DNA of 64,000 bases, taken from Vibrio sp. JC009 (GTDB lineage Bacteria; Pseudomonadota; Gammaproteobacteria; Enterobacterales; Vibrionaceae). Below, one piece after another: positions 1 to 9,740 of this stretch (its first letter is position 1; each line of letters begins with the position of its first letter). The DNA lies in NCBI RefSeq assembly GCF_029016485.1, contig NZ_CP092107.1:806001-870000 (forward strand). Direction: 5' to 3'. A program made the position numbers and the translations under genes. Under the pieces are notes generated by a model. It had not been told where the DNA came from, ran no database searches, and saw nothing but the letters and a program-made list of their open reading frames with translations.

Positions 1-1867
1 TAACATCCGTCAGCCTTACAGTCACTTCATTCAGTGTAGAAGCCGTTTCTGCTGTCTGCGCTGACTCACTGGTTACCGCAATAGAAGAGTCATTGATAGC
101 AGTAATATTGTTATTCAGCTCGCGGGTAACAATATTTTGCTCCTCAGCGGCGCTGGCTATCTGAGCGTTCATTTTAAAGGTGTCCTGAATCGACTCATTC
201 ACCTCGCCTATGGACATACCAACCTTATCTGAAACCTCAACAGCGCGGCTGATGATGTCGGCACTTCCTTCAATTGCGCTGGTCAAGTCATCACTCCGGT
301 CCTGAATCGTCTTGATCATGGTGTTGATCTCTTCAGACGATTCCTGAGTTTTCTGTGCCAGATTTCTTACTTCATCGGCAACCACTGCAAAGCCACGGCC
401 ATGCTCTCCTGCCCTTGCTGCTTCAATCGCGGCATTCAGTGCCAGCAGGTTAGTCTGCTCTGAGATACCGACAATAACATCCAGAATGGTACTGATTTTG
501 CCACTGTCATCCTTCAGCGCATCGATCTTAGACTTAATGCTTTCATTTTCTGTTTCAACCGAGCGGATTGAATCGATAGCCTGTTCTACCAGTGTAAATG
601 ACTGCTGAGACACTTCAGTAGCACTCTGAGTAACCGCCTGAGTCTCTGCCGCGCTCTGAGCAATTTCATTAACGCTGGCCTGCATCTGCTCCATAGAAGT
701 AACCAGAGTAGTCAGCTCCTGCTGCTGATTCTGCATATTCAGAGCATTTTGCTGTGATGCACCAACAACGATGTCAGACGCATTTTCCAGCTCACTGGCT
801 GAGCTGTTTAGCTGATGAACCGTTTCACGCAGTGACTCCTGCATCCCTGAAAATGAACGGGCCAGTGTGCCGATTTCATCGTTCTTATAACGGCTCAGGT
901 CGATATGGTTGTTCAGATTACCCGAGGCAATGCTCTGAGCCACGGTTGTCATTTTCTCCAGAGGAATACCCAGCGCTCTTTTCATAAAGAAAGCGGCAAA
1001 TAACAGAGCTAATGTAATTACTACAGCAGCGGCAACAATTGAGGTAATAGCAGCGCTCATAGCCGCTTCACGGATATAGCTTTCAGATACCTGAACGCCA
1101 ACGTATAAATTCGCCTCTTCTGAGAAAGTCACATATCTGTAGAAACCATCAATCAGAACCATTTTATTCAGGCTGGAGCGGAAGTCTGACTCAGTGGTTC
1201 CGGTAATCTCAAAGACGTTCTTACCTACATTCTCCTTAACAGAGCTGCCAATAATAAAGCCATCTCTGCGGAAAGCCGATGTCAGGTATGCGCTGTCCTG
1301 AACAGAACTGATAACCAGCTCTGAAAGATCGTTCATCTCCTTATTGACGTTCAGCATACCGATAATCTGGCCATTGCGTTTAATAGGCTCTGCCCACGCA
1401 ATAACCATATTGCCGTTAATAGATTTATACGGTGTAGTGATACAGAACTCACCGGTATTCATTACGCATTGGTACCACTCTCGCTTTGTGATATCCAGCT
1501 TGGTCATTGGTATCAGTTCGCCGGTGATATTAGCAACCCCTTTTCCAACCAGACCGGCATAGGATACGACTGAATGAGTACTGGCGTTCAGAGCGGTGAA
1601 GAACTCGCCCTGTTCAGCATAGCTTGAGTTCTCATCATAAATTTTTGCTGCAAAGTTCAGAGAGGACTTTACTGATCGGCTATAGGCGTCAACCGAAGAA
1701 GATATCTCTCTGTTACTGTCTACCAGTCTCGCCAGACTGTTCTCTTCAGATATCTCATTGATCTTTATAAAGCTCAAAGTTGCAACAATGCCACCAACCA
1801 AGAGAGCACTTACTGTTAAAAGTAGGAATAATTTCGTTCGTAAAGAAATAGAACGTTGATCTGTCAT
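1..1867 (-). CDS. Methyl-accepting chemotaxis protein (C-terminal end cut by window edge)
   Basis: Transmembrane chemoreceptor that senses a ligand in the periplasm and signals to CheA/CheW. The reading frame starts at the ATG complementary to 1865-1867 ([20 protein letters not shown]), giving an N-terminal membrane helix. A long periplasmic region resembling a double-Cache sensor follows, then a second membrane helix ([18 protein letters not shown]), a HAMP segment and the cytoplasmic signalling hairpin. The hairpin tip is diagnostic: [20 protein letters not shown], followed by [18 protein letters not shown]. The frame is open to base 1 and ends there at ...[11 protein letters not shown], so probably only a short tail is missing. 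The ligand cannot be told from sequence. No che gene is adjacent, as is usual for scattered Vibrio receptors. Confidence 0.95.
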   Translation of the reverse strand, partial: MTDQRSISLRTKLFLLLTVSALLVGGIVATLSFIKINEISEENSLARLVDSNREISSSVDAYSRSVKSSLNFAAKIYDENSSYAEQGEFFTALNASTHSVVSYAGLVGKGVANITGELIPMTKLDITKREWYQCVMNTGEFCITTPYKSINGNMVIAWAEPIKRNGQIIGMLNVNKEMNDLSELVISSVQDSAYLTSAFRRDGFIIGSSVKENVGKNVFEITGTTESDFRSSLNKMVLIDGFYRYVTFSEEANLYVGVQVSESYIREAAMSAAITSIVAAAVVITLALLFAAFFMKRALGIPLEKMTTVAQSIASGNLNNHIDLSRYKNDEIGTLARSFSGMQESLRETVHQLNSSASELENASDIVVGASQQNALNMQNQQQELTTLVTSMEQMQASVNEIAQSAAETQAVTQSATEVSQQSFTLVEQAIDSIRSVETENESIKSKIDALKDDSGKISTILDVIVGISEQTNLLALNAAIEAARAGEHGRGFAVVADEVRNLAQKTQESSEEINTMIKTIQDRSDDLTSAIEGSADIISRAVEVSDKVGMSIGEVNESIQDTFKMNAQIASAAEEQNIVTRELNNNITAINDSSIAVTSESAQTAETASTLNEVTVRLTDV

Positions 1868-2270
1868 ATATTTTACCTGTCCAGCGGATAATTTATGGCT
1901 TTAGAGCTTTATTGACAGACTTCCCAGTTAAACATGTGAAGCGTGCCACAAAGTGTGCATTAATACACCAACTCAGGTCACTTTAGCAACTTTTTTGTAA
2001 GTTTTCATGTCAAAAAATAGACTTTATTGAAAAGCGCAAAAGAAAATATTTGCCAGATTCGTTATCTGACAAGGCTTCCTGACTTAGAGAACAGAGCTCA
2101 GAGAAACCTATGCCACGCAGGGATAAATCTATCTTCCCAAATGACGATTTATATCCATTTATGTAAAGAAACGTAAAGCTAATTAAAGCAACGTAAATCG
2201 GCTTTGTTTCGTCATGTTTCGCTTTTATCATGCTCGCAAATAATTCATCCCATTTTATGAGAAACCCCTT
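1868..2270. other. Intergenic region between divergent receptor and reductase genes
   Basis: About 400 bases without a convincing gene. A 73-codon minus-strand frame at 2010-2231 has no recognisable domain and no good ribosome binding site, and I do not call it. The stretch must hold the promoters of the receptor (minus) and of the ferric-reductase-like gene (plus). I see no clear Fur box. Confidence 0.5.
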
Positions 2271-3477
2271 ATGTTGAGATTTACCGCCATACTTACTCTT
2301 CTCTGGTTACCCAGCCTGCTTATGGGCTGGGATAACCTGGATAACTTTTTCGGCTGGCGTCATCAGTTAATCATGTACACAGGCCTGCTTGGTCTGGGCT
2401 ATATGGGCCTGGCAGTGCTGCTTGCTGCCCGTTTTAGCTGGGTGGAAGAGAAAGTAAGGGGGCTGGATAAGGGCTATAAACTGCACAAAGATCTGGGCAT
2501 TGGCGCTACGGTTTCTCTGTTTCTCCACTGGGCGATTATCAAAGGCGGACAGGCGCTGGTAGAAAGCGGCGTTATCGCAAGACCAAACCGCGGCCCACGC
2601 CCGGAAATTTAAGTTTACTCACAAGCTTGGCGGTCTTCTGATGCTTGCCGGTGTATTCCACACAGCGTTCCTGCTGGACTGGAATATCGGAACTATTCCA
2701 ATGAACCTGGCGATTGCGGCGATTTCAATTGTTGGTGTCTGGTGTTCATGGCTGTCGCTGTCAGGCAGTATCGGCAAGAAAAACAAGGTTGACGGGCAGG
2801 TAGAAAAGGTTAAAGCCTTCTCAGTACAGCCGGGGCAGAATATGACGGTGCGTTTCTCAATAAAGCTGGATTCTGATATCCGCTACAAAGAAGGCCAGTT
2901 TGCTTACCTGAACTTCCATGACAAAGAAGCGCCTCACCCGTTCTCTGTGCTTAACTTTGATGCTGAGAACAAGCTAATTGAGTTTGGTGTTAAAGATCTG
3001 GGCGACTATACCCACAAGCTGGTTAACAGCCTGAAAGCAGGCCAGAAGGTAACGGTAGAAGGCGGTTACGGTACATTCCAGATCCCTGAAGTAGAAAAGC
3101 AGGCCTGGGTTGGTGCCGGCATTGGTATTGTGCCTTTCGTTTCCCGTCTGTACTGGCTGAAGAAAAAAGCAAACATGCAGCACCTGAAGTTTGAAAAAGT
3201 GCACCTGTTCTACTGCGTTAACTCGAAGAAAGAAGCGTTCTTCAGTAAAGAGATTGCCGGGCTGCTACAGAACCTGGACTTTATTGAGCTGCATATCCTT
3301 GATGCAGAAAGCGGCCAGCTTCTGGATAGCGACCAGATTCTCGACAAGATGCAGACCAAAGATTTTGATATCAGCTTCTGCGGACCGGAAGCATTCGGAA
3401 AATCACTGCAAGCCGGCCTTGCTGCTGCCGGTGTACCGGAAGAAAGGTTCCACAAAGAACTGTTTAAGATGCGTTAG
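2271..3477 (+). pseudogene. Ferric-reductase-like transmembrane flavoprotein, broken by internal deletion
   Basis: Two reading frames belong to one protein. The first (2271-2612, 113 codons) has membrane helices such as LIMYTGLLGLGYMGLAVLL and a haem-ligand-type His (LFLHWAIIKGG), as in ferric-reductase-like domains, and stops after NRGPRPEI. The second resumes one base out of frame at 2611 (KFTHKLGGLLMLAGVFHTAF) and continues through a ferredoxin-reductase module: FAD-binding HPFSVLNFD, nucleotide-binding GAGIGIVPFVSRL and terminal FCGPEAFGKSL, ending at 3477. Intact relatives, as I remember them, carry roughly 40 more residues between the halves, so bases were lost at about 2607-2614 with a frameshift. 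The second half could initiate at ATG 2641 but would lack its membrane domain. Expected role when intact: NAD(P)H-dependent reduction of iron or another acceptor at the inner membrane. Confidence 0.85.
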
Positions 3478-3511
3478 TTATCAGAACAAAATCAGGTTTG
3501 TTCCCACTTTT

Positions 3512-3533
3512 GCGCCCAATCAAGGGCGCTTTT
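3512..3533 (+). terminator. Rho-independent terminator after the reductase gene
   Basis: A perfect 6-bp stem (GCGCCC 3512-3517, GGGCGC 3524-3529) with a 6-base loop is followed directly by TTTT. It lies 35 bases past the reductase stop codon. The adaptor remnant begins immediately after it, so the 5' part of the next gene and its promoter appear to have been removed just downstream of this hairpin. Confidence 0.75.
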
Positions 3534-4397
3534 AGCGAAACCGGGCATATTTCCAAAACCGAAAGAGATAAAGCCACCAGAGAGCTGTTAAGCAGCCAGC
3601 AGCAGCTTCAGTCGCAAAAGAACAGTCTGGCAATAAATAAAGCAGAGCAGCAGGTTCTGCAGACCGAACTGGCTCTGGCCAAAAGAGACCTTGAACTTAC
3701 CCTGATTAAAGCGCCATTTGATATCCGTATTACCGATGCTCTTGTTGGCTTAGCAGAGTACGTCAACAAAGGCGAGTTGATGCTAAAAGCGGACGGCATT
3801 GATGCGGTGGAAGTCAGCGCGCAGTTCCCGCTTGGTAAGATGCGGCCTCTGAGAGCAGATAGCCGGCTCAGCTCAATGGACAATAATGTTCACAATAATC
3901 TGGAAGCCGTGGTTGAGCTTCAGGCCGGAGACAAAAACGTCTCCTGGGAAGGTCAGGTAAACCGATCCGGCGGACAGGTAGATGCGCAAACCCAGAGCCA
4001 GAGCATAGTGGTGCAGATCGCTGACCCTTACCAGCAGGCCGTTCCGGGTAAAAAGCCACCGCTGATCCGCGATACCTTTGTTAAGGTGACTCTGAAAGCT
4101 CCGGTAATGAAAAAGCAGATGCTGCTGCCGGTCACCGCAATTCACAATGACAGGGTTTATACCGTCAAAGACGGAAAGCTGGTCATCAAACCGGTAAAAA
4201 TTGACTTTGTTCAGGGCCAGGTTGCAGTTGTCAAATCTGGTTTGGAGAAAGACGATATTGTTGTACTGAGTAAGCTGTCTCCGGCGGTTGAAGGTATGTC
4301 CCTTAAGCCTCAGCCGGATAAAAAGATAAACCAATGGCTGGACAAGGAAACGGGGTTTAAAGCCGGGAAACCGAAAAATAGCGAGGACAAGTCATGA
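3534..4397 (+). pseudogene. RND efflux periplasmic adaptor (HlyD/AcrA family), 5' end missing
   Basis: The frame from about 3534 to 4397 encodes the C-terminal two thirds of a membrane-fusion adaptor. It has the second arm of the coiled coil (SKTERDKATRELL through LALAKRDLELTLI), the second lipoyl half (KAPFDIRITDALVGLAEYVN) and a beta-barrel with membrane-proximal domain ending in a charged tail. The signal peptide or lipobox, first lipoyl half and first coiled-coil arm are absent. The upstream codons back to ATG 3498 read through the preceding terminator and do not resemble the family, so no proper start remains. The stop codon overlaps the start of the pump gene (ATGA at 4394-4397), typical of an RND operon. 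Confidence 0.85.
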
Positions 4398-6549
4398 TCG
4401 CTTTTTTTGCCCGCCATGCAACCGGCGCCAACGTATTAATGATTGCCATTCTGCTGCTGGGAGCCTTCGCCCTGCCAAAGCTGCAGAAAGATACTTTTCC
4501 AATCACGCCAACCAAGGATATTGAGGTTCGGATAAGCTACCCCGGCGCTTCACCATGCACCTGTTAGGCTACACCCTGAATATGATGACTATGGTCGGCC
4601 TTATTGTCGCCATTGGCCTGCTGATGGATGATTCCCTGATCATTGCTGAAAATATCGCCGCCAAACGGCAACAGGGAATGCCACCCTTTGAGGCTGCCAT
4701 TGCCGGAACCAAACAGGTACTTCCCGGCGTGCTCGCCTCATTTGCCACCACGCTTATGGTGCTTGGTCCGTTGATGTTCCTGACCGGGAAAATGGGTGAA
4801 GTGTTGCGCTATATTCCGATTATCCTGCTGATCACTTTGTTGGTCAGCCTGATAGAGGCCTTTCTGATCCTTCCTTCGCATCTGGCGCACAGCCATCCTG
4901 AGTCCGGCTCCAACCCGCTGCGGGATAAATTTATCGCAGGTTTTGAAGGTGTGAGAGATAAATTCTTTGTGCCGCTGACCAGTAAAGCGATCAATGCGCC
5001 CTACTTAACCCTTGGCACATTGCTTATGGTTGTGATGATCTCTACCGCCTCTTTCTCTGCCGGCCTGCTTAAGTTTAAGGCGATGCCATCGCTGGAAAGT
5101 GATGTGCTTCAGGCACGTATCCTTCTGCCACAGGGAAGCCTGCTGACTCAGACAGAAACTGTGGTTGAAAAAGTCTCCGCAGCCCTGGATAAGCTGAATC
5201 AGGAATACGCCGAGAAGTATCCGGAATCGGAACCCTTGGTGAAAAGCAAAACCATTATGTTCAACACCAACGTAGACGCCAATGAATCCGGTCCTCATAT
5301 GGCAACCATCAGTGCCGACCTGTTGCCTGCTCAGTTCCGCCAGCAGAGCATCAAGTCTCTGATTCAGAGCTGGAAAAAGAATACCGGGCCAACTGCTGAT
5401 GTGGTCTCACTTAAGTTTACCGACAAAGAGCGCGGCCTTGCGGGTAACGGCATTGATATCCGGGTGCAGGGCGATTCTCTGGAGCAGTTAAACAAGGTCA
5501 GCCGTTCACTGATTAAGTGGCTGAAAGGGTTTGACGGGGTATTTAATCTCTCCAGCGATCTGCGCTATGGCAGAACGGAAATCCATGTGAATCTGAAAGA
5601 TGAAGCCGGAGTCATGGGCGTTAACGCTTCCCAGCTTGCCCAGACGCTTCGCAGTGCAGTTAAAGGCAGTACAGACCTTACTGTTTTCCAGAGCGGTGAA
5701 ACCGTAGATATTACCGTCCGCCTGGATGAGTTTACCCATCAGGCAAGCCTTCAGGAGCTGAAAGATCTGATGGTCACTGCATCCAACGGCACTCTGGTTC
5801 CCCTTTCCGGCATAGCCACCTTTGAGGAAAAGCAGACCTTCTCACGGATTAACCGCATTAACGGTGTAAGCACGGTTACTGTGCAGGGCAATATCAATAC
5901 CCGTACCGCCAACGCCCGTGAAATTATGCAGCAGTTCCACAAGGAATTTGTTCCGGCTTCAGAGAAGAAATTCCCGGATGTAAGATTTGTTTCTCAGGGT
6001 CAGGACAAAGAGAGCTCAGATACCGGTTCATCACTTATGACCTTCTTTGCCATGGGAGTGGTGGGAATCTATCTTATTCTGACCTTCCTGTTCCGCAGTT
6101 ACACTCATCCAATAGCCGTACTGTTAGCCATTCCCATGGGCTGGATAGGCGTTATCTGGGGGCATCTGGGAATGGGACTTGATCTTACCATTCCAAGTCT
6201 GGTCGGTTTTGCCACCCTTGCCGGTATCGTAGTAAACGATAATATCCTGCTGGTGAGTTTTATCGAAGAGAAGCTGGAAAAAGGTATCAGTCTGGTCGAC
6301 GCCTGCCGGGAAGCTGTGCATGACAGATTCAGGGCGATTTTTATCACATCCCTGACTACCTTTGCCGGTCTGCTTCCGCTGCTGACAGAGACCAGTACTC
6401 AGGCACAGTTTCTGATCCCGCTCATCGCCAGTATCGCGTTCGGGCTGATATCAGCAACCCTGCTGGCCTCAATTGTTGTACCTTGCGTGCTTCTGATCCT
6501 GGATGATTTCAGGCTAAGTAAGTTTTCAACTGATTTATCGCCTTTGTGA
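4394..6549 (+). pseudogene. RND-family efflux pump permease, large internal deletion with frameshift
   Basis: The gene starts correctly at ATG 4394 (MIAFFARHATGANVLMIAIL, first membrane helix; FPITPTKDIEVRISYPGAS follows) but after 53 codons jumps out of frame to a stop at 4565-4567. Family sequence resumes from about 4555: HLLGYTLNMMTMVGLIVAIG is the helix-5 region, IGLLMDDSLIIAENI the helix-4 region carrying the paired Asp residues of proton relay. It continues intact to 6549 through the second porter domain and the C-terminal helix bundle. RND pumps are about 1,030 residues; 717 remain, so some 310 codons covering most of the first periplasmic porter domain are gone. The junction reads TCACCATGCACC, compatible with a short shared CACC/ACC at both ends. 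The product cannot be functional. Confidence 0.9.
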
Positions 6550-6590
6550 TATTATATCGAACTTTGTATTTTTTGGATTCGGTTTTAATT

Positions 6591-7706
6591 ATGTTTCGTC
6601 TTGTTGCAGCACTGACTTTCTGTGCTGCTTTTTCCTCTCATGCACTCGATCTCTCTCCGGTAACCCGGGATCTGAATGGTTATTTCTCACAACAACTAAA
6701 GAAAGATAAGGTGCCTGGCGGGGCCTTGGTTGTGGTACAGGGTGATAAGGTACAACTGCTGAGTCTGTATGGTGTCAGAAAACAGGGTGAGCGCAGCAAG
6801 GTTGATGAAAACACCGTATTCCGGCTTGCCTCGGTTTCCAAGACATTTGCCAGTGAACTGGCGGCGATTATGGTTAAGGAGCATAAATTAAACTGGGATG
6901 ATCCCATTTCTAATTATTTGCCGGAATTTCGCTACAAAAACCTTGAGGCTTCAAACCAGCTTCAGGTGCAGCATCTTCTGAGCCATACCACAGGGATGGT
7001 ACACAACGTCTACGACAACCTGCTGGATGCCCACCAGCCTCTTAGTAAGATCTACCCTATGTTCGAAAGGCTGGAGCCCCTGTGTATGCCCGGCAACTGC
7101 TACGGTTACACCAACCTGATGTTCGGACTGATTGACCCGATCCTTAAGCAGTCGGCAAACAAAAACTACAGCGAACTGATGCAGCAAAAGGTGTTTGACC
7201 CGCTGGAGATGACAGATGCCTCACTGGGGATGCAAAGCTACCTTCACAGCGATAACCGCGCCGCTCCCCACGTTCGCGGTAAGACACGCTGGTATGCCAG
7301 AAAAGTGGAACTGGACTACTACCGCGTGCTGCCCGCAGCAGGTGTAAACGCCAGCATCAGCGATATGGGCCAGTGGCTGAAGGCTCAGTTGGGCGGATAT
7401 CCGGCGGTGATCTCCCCCGATGTACTGGAAACAGTTTCCACACCACGCATCGAAACCAAGCGGGATATGCGCCGCAAGTACTGGCGCAAAAAACTAAAAA
7501 GAGCAGACTACGGACTGGGCTGGCGCATCTTCAACTATGGTGGCGAAGAGCTGATCTATCACAGCGGCTGGGTGACCGGCTTCTCCGCCGAACTGGCCTA
7601 CTCAAAAAAACACAATATCGGCATTGGTCTGCTGATCAATGGCGAATCTTCCGTGGGCAGCCGGATTGTGACTCACTTCTGGGATGAAGTGCTTAAGCAG
7701 CTATAA
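6591..7706 (+). CDS. Serine hydrolase of the beta-lactamase / DD-peptidase fold
   Basis: Secreted or periplasmic serine hydrolase of the class-C beta-lactamase-related family (AmpC/EstB/AmpH type). The likely start is ATG 6591 (MFRLVAALTFCAAFSSHA, a clean signal peptide) rather than the in-frame ATG at 6546, which overlaps the pump gene and has no signal. The catalytic motifs are present: SxxK as S81-V-S-K84, the Tyr motif Y173-T-N and the third motif H324-S-G. The chain is 371 residues, normal for the family. Substrates in this family include muropeptides, esters and D-amino-acid peptides; the sequence does not decide among them, and resistance should not be inferred. It follows the pump remnant by about 40 bases but is not obviously part of that operon. 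Confidence 0.85.
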   Translation: MFRLVAALTFCAAFSSHALDLSPVTRDLNGYFSQQLKKDKVPGGALVVVQGDKVQLLSLYGVRKQGERSKVDENTVFRLASVSKTFASELAAIMVKEHKLNWDDPISNYLPEFRYKNLEASNQLQVQHLLSHTTGMVHNVYDNLLDAHQPLSKIYPMFERLEPLCMPGNCYGYTNLMFGLIDPILKQSANKNYSELMQQKVFDPLEMTDASLGMQSYLHSDNRAAPHVRGKTRWYARKVELDYYRVLPAAGVNASISDMGQWLKAQLGGYPAVISPDVLETVSTPRIETKRDMRRKYWRKKLKRADYGLGWRIFNYGGEELIYHSGWVTGFSAELAYSKKHNIGIGLLINGESSVGSRIVTHFWDEVLKQL

Positions 7707-7861
7707 TACCAATGCTAAACCAGTTCTAAACCTTCACTGATGAAATTATTGTTAACCTGTTTCCGGCGGAAGTAAGTGGAGCCAAAAACACTGACTATAT
7801 GGAATATTCAACCATAATAGATCAAACAAAAGAAACTTATGTATTTAAGGGCAGGAGCGCG

Positions 7862-8323
7862 ATGCTAAAAACTATCTTTCGGGTGTGTGTGGCACTGTTT
7901 ATCTCATTTTTGCTGACCGTTGTCTGTGTTGCATTTGTGCCAACATTCTTTACCTCTACACTTACGACCACATTTGATCTCTTGCCTGCGCATAAGTTTT
8001 TAGATCACAGCATCCAGACAAAAGAAGAGCTGTTTAAAGACCTTCAGCTAACAGAGGTCACCAATACGGATGAGTCAGACTTTTTGCAACTGCGTAAAGA
8101 TCTCCCTGATAACCGGGATAAAAGCGTGTTTTTTGCAAGGATGTTTGTTATGCATGACTATCCCCAAAAATGTCAGTACACCCTTGTTGGCATGCACAGA
8201 ACGCTTGATTTAGCCTGGCAGGTTACAGGTTTACGCTGTGGAGGAAGACAGAGTTGTCAGGAAGCTTTAGAGCATCAGGTTTGCAAGGAGCACGAAGGAC
8301 CGAAACATGAACGCCATCATTAA
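7862..8323 (+). CDS. Membrane-anchored protein of unknown function
   Basis: A 153-residue product from ATG 7862, chosen because AGGAG lies at a suitable distance upstream; an in-frame ATG at 7799 lacks this. One N-terminal hydrophobic segment (VCVALFISFLLTVVCVAFVP) suggests an anchor or uncleaved signal, with a soluble periplasmic domain behind it. Five cysteines in the C-terminal third (KCQYTLVG, RCGG, SCQEA, VCKE) would allow disulphides. I do not recognise a family. The 3' end overlaps the next gene by 17 bases, so the two are translationally coupled and may work together. Confidence 0.7.
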   Translation: MLKTIFRVCVALFISFLLTVVCVAFVPTFFTSTLTTTFDLLPAHKFLDHSIQTKEELFKDLQLTEVTNTDESDFLQLRKDLPDNRDKSVFFARMFVMHDYPQKCQYTLVGMHRTLDLAWQVTGLRCGGRQSCQEALEHQVCKEHEGPKHERHH

Positions 8324-8864
8324 ACTTGTTGTATGGGGTGCCGTTGTCGTTTTAGCCATCCTCGGGGTTCAGTGGCTTAATAACAACTACACTCTGGCTG
8401 AAATGCGGGAAGTTATCACTGACAATCAGTGGTATGTATTATCCGGTTACGCAGCTCTGATCTCAGTCCGAGGGGTTCTGTTTATCCCGACTATGCCTTT
8501 TATCCTGTTAATGGCGAGTGTTGTCGAGTCCTGGCTGCTATTTAGTGTAACGCTGACTGCGTCCTGCTGTTCTGCTTACCTGGTCTGCCTTGCGGTGGAT
8601 TACCTTGATATCACCAAAAAACTGAACGCTATGCCGGGAAAATCCATTCAGAGAGCTCAGAACTGGGTCAACTCTATGGGAGTGGCAGCCGTCGCCGGCT
8701 GGGCCTTTTTCCCACTGGTATTTACGGAGATTATTGTCTACCTCGCCCGCATCTCAGGGCTAACCAGAAAGCAGGTCATCGTCGCAGTCGCGCTTGGTGA
8801 AGGCCTGCTGATTGGCTTACTTACTTCTTTGACTGAGTGGGTTAGTGGTCTGGTTCAGTACTAA
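8307..8864 (+). CDS. TVP38/TMEM64-like (SNARE-associated, DedA-related) membrane protein
   Basis: Integral membrane protein of 185 residues with about five hydrophobic segments. The central RGVLFIPTMPFILLMASVVE followed by a Gly/Ala-poor helix and the late WAFFPLVFTEIIVYLARISG fit the VTT domain shared by TVP38/TMEM64 and DedA proteins. Relatives take part in lipid scrambling or undecaprenyl-phosphate transport. The exact role here is unknown. The start overlaps the preceding anchored protein by 17 bases. A GlpR gene follows after 112 bases with its own promoter. Confidence 0.75.
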   Translation: MNAIIKLVVWGAVVVLAILGVQWLNNNYTLAEMREVITDNQWYVLSGYAALISVRGVLFIPTMPFILLMASVVESWLLFSVTLTASCCSAYLVCLAVDYLDITKKLNAMPGKSIQRAQNWVNSMGVAAVAGWAFFPLVFTEIIVYLARISGLTRKQVIVAVALGEGLLIGLLTSLTEWVSGLVQY

Positions 8865-8976
8865 TAAGTATCTTTTTTATTTCATAATCACACATTGTTG
8901 TTATTTCACTTATTAGAAAATTGCAAAATCTGGTATAAACTACCCCTTTCGGAGAAGTCGGATCACGGAGCGGATT

Positions 8977-9738
8977 GTGAAAGCAATTAAACGCCATCAG
9001 GAAATTGTTAAGCTGGTAAAAACTCAGGGCTATGTCAGTACCGAAGATTTAGCGGAAATCTTTGATGTCAGCCCCCAGACCATCAGAAGGGATCTGAACG
9101 ATCTGGCTGATATGGACCAGATAAAAAGAAACCACGGCGGCGCTACTATTGTTACCAGTTCCGAGAACTCTTCTTATCAGACCCGGAAAATATCTTACCA
9201 GCAGGAAAAACAGAAAATTGCTTTTAAGCTGGCCGAACACATTCCTGACGGTGCGACCCTGTTTATCGATATTGGCACCACGCCAGAAGCGGTCGCTAAA
9301 GCTTTACTGGAAAATCACAAAAACCTTCGTGTTGTCACCAACAATATCAATGTTGCCTCTATGCTGATGTCCAAGTCTGACTTTAAAGTCATTCTGGCCG
9401 GTGGTGAAGTGCGGGGCTATGACGGGGGTGTCACAGGCGAAGCCACCATGGACTTTATTTCCCAGTTCCGTCTCGACTTTGGCATCTTAGGTATCAGCGG
9501 CATCGACTTCGACGGCTCTCTGCTTGACTTTGATTACCACGAAGTAAGGGTAAAACGCGCTATTTTAGAGAACAGCCGCTGTGTATTTCTGGGGGTAGAC
9601 CACACCAAGTTTGGCCGCAATGCCATGGTTAAGCTGGGCGGCCTAGAAGAGGTGGATCTGGTGGTAACCGACCTGCGCCCGCCGGAAGAGATCTGCGAAG
9701 TTCTCAGTGCAAATGACGTTCAGCTAGAGATCATCTAA
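8977..9738 (+). CDS. glpR: DeoR-family repressor of glycerol-3-phosphate metabolism
   Basis: Transcriptional repressor of 253 residues. An N-terminal DeoR helix-turn-helix (residues about 5-60) includes YVSTEDLAEIFDVSPQTIRR and the NHGGAT hinge. The C-terminal sugar-phosphate-sensing domain has DIGTTPEAVA, VTNNINVA, the GGEVR loop and LDFDYHEVRVKRAI. These match GlpR of Vibrio and E. coli closely. The start is GTG 8977, with GGAG at 8967-8970. In many Vibrio genomes glpR lies with glpF/K/D; none is present here, so it acts in trans on targets elsewhere. It converges on the ABC exporter with only two bases between the stop codons. Confidence 0.85.
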   Translation: MKAIKRHQEIVKLVKTQGYVSTEDLAEIFDVSPQTIRRDLNDLADMDQIKRNHGGATIVTSSENSSYQTRKISYQQEKQKIAFKLAEHIPDGATLFIDIGTTPEAVAKALLENHKNLRVVTNNINVASMLMSKSDFKVILAGGEVRGYDGGVTGEATMDFISQFRLDFGILGISGIDFDGSLLDFDYHEVRVKRAILENSRCVFLGVDHTKFGRNAMVKLGGLEEVDLVVTDLRPPEEICEVLSANDVQLEII

Positions 9739-9740
9739 CA

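Noticed and set aside
2010..2231. 73-codon minus-strand frame between the receptor and the reductase gene
   Set aside because: No ribosome site, no domain, low-complexity AT-rich composition typical of an intergenic region.
6591..7706. Serine hydrolase read as an AmpC antibiotic-resistance beta-lactamase
   Set aside because: It has the general SxxK, YxN and HSG motifs, but these are shared by esterases and muropeptide hydrolases, and no ampR or other resistance context is present.
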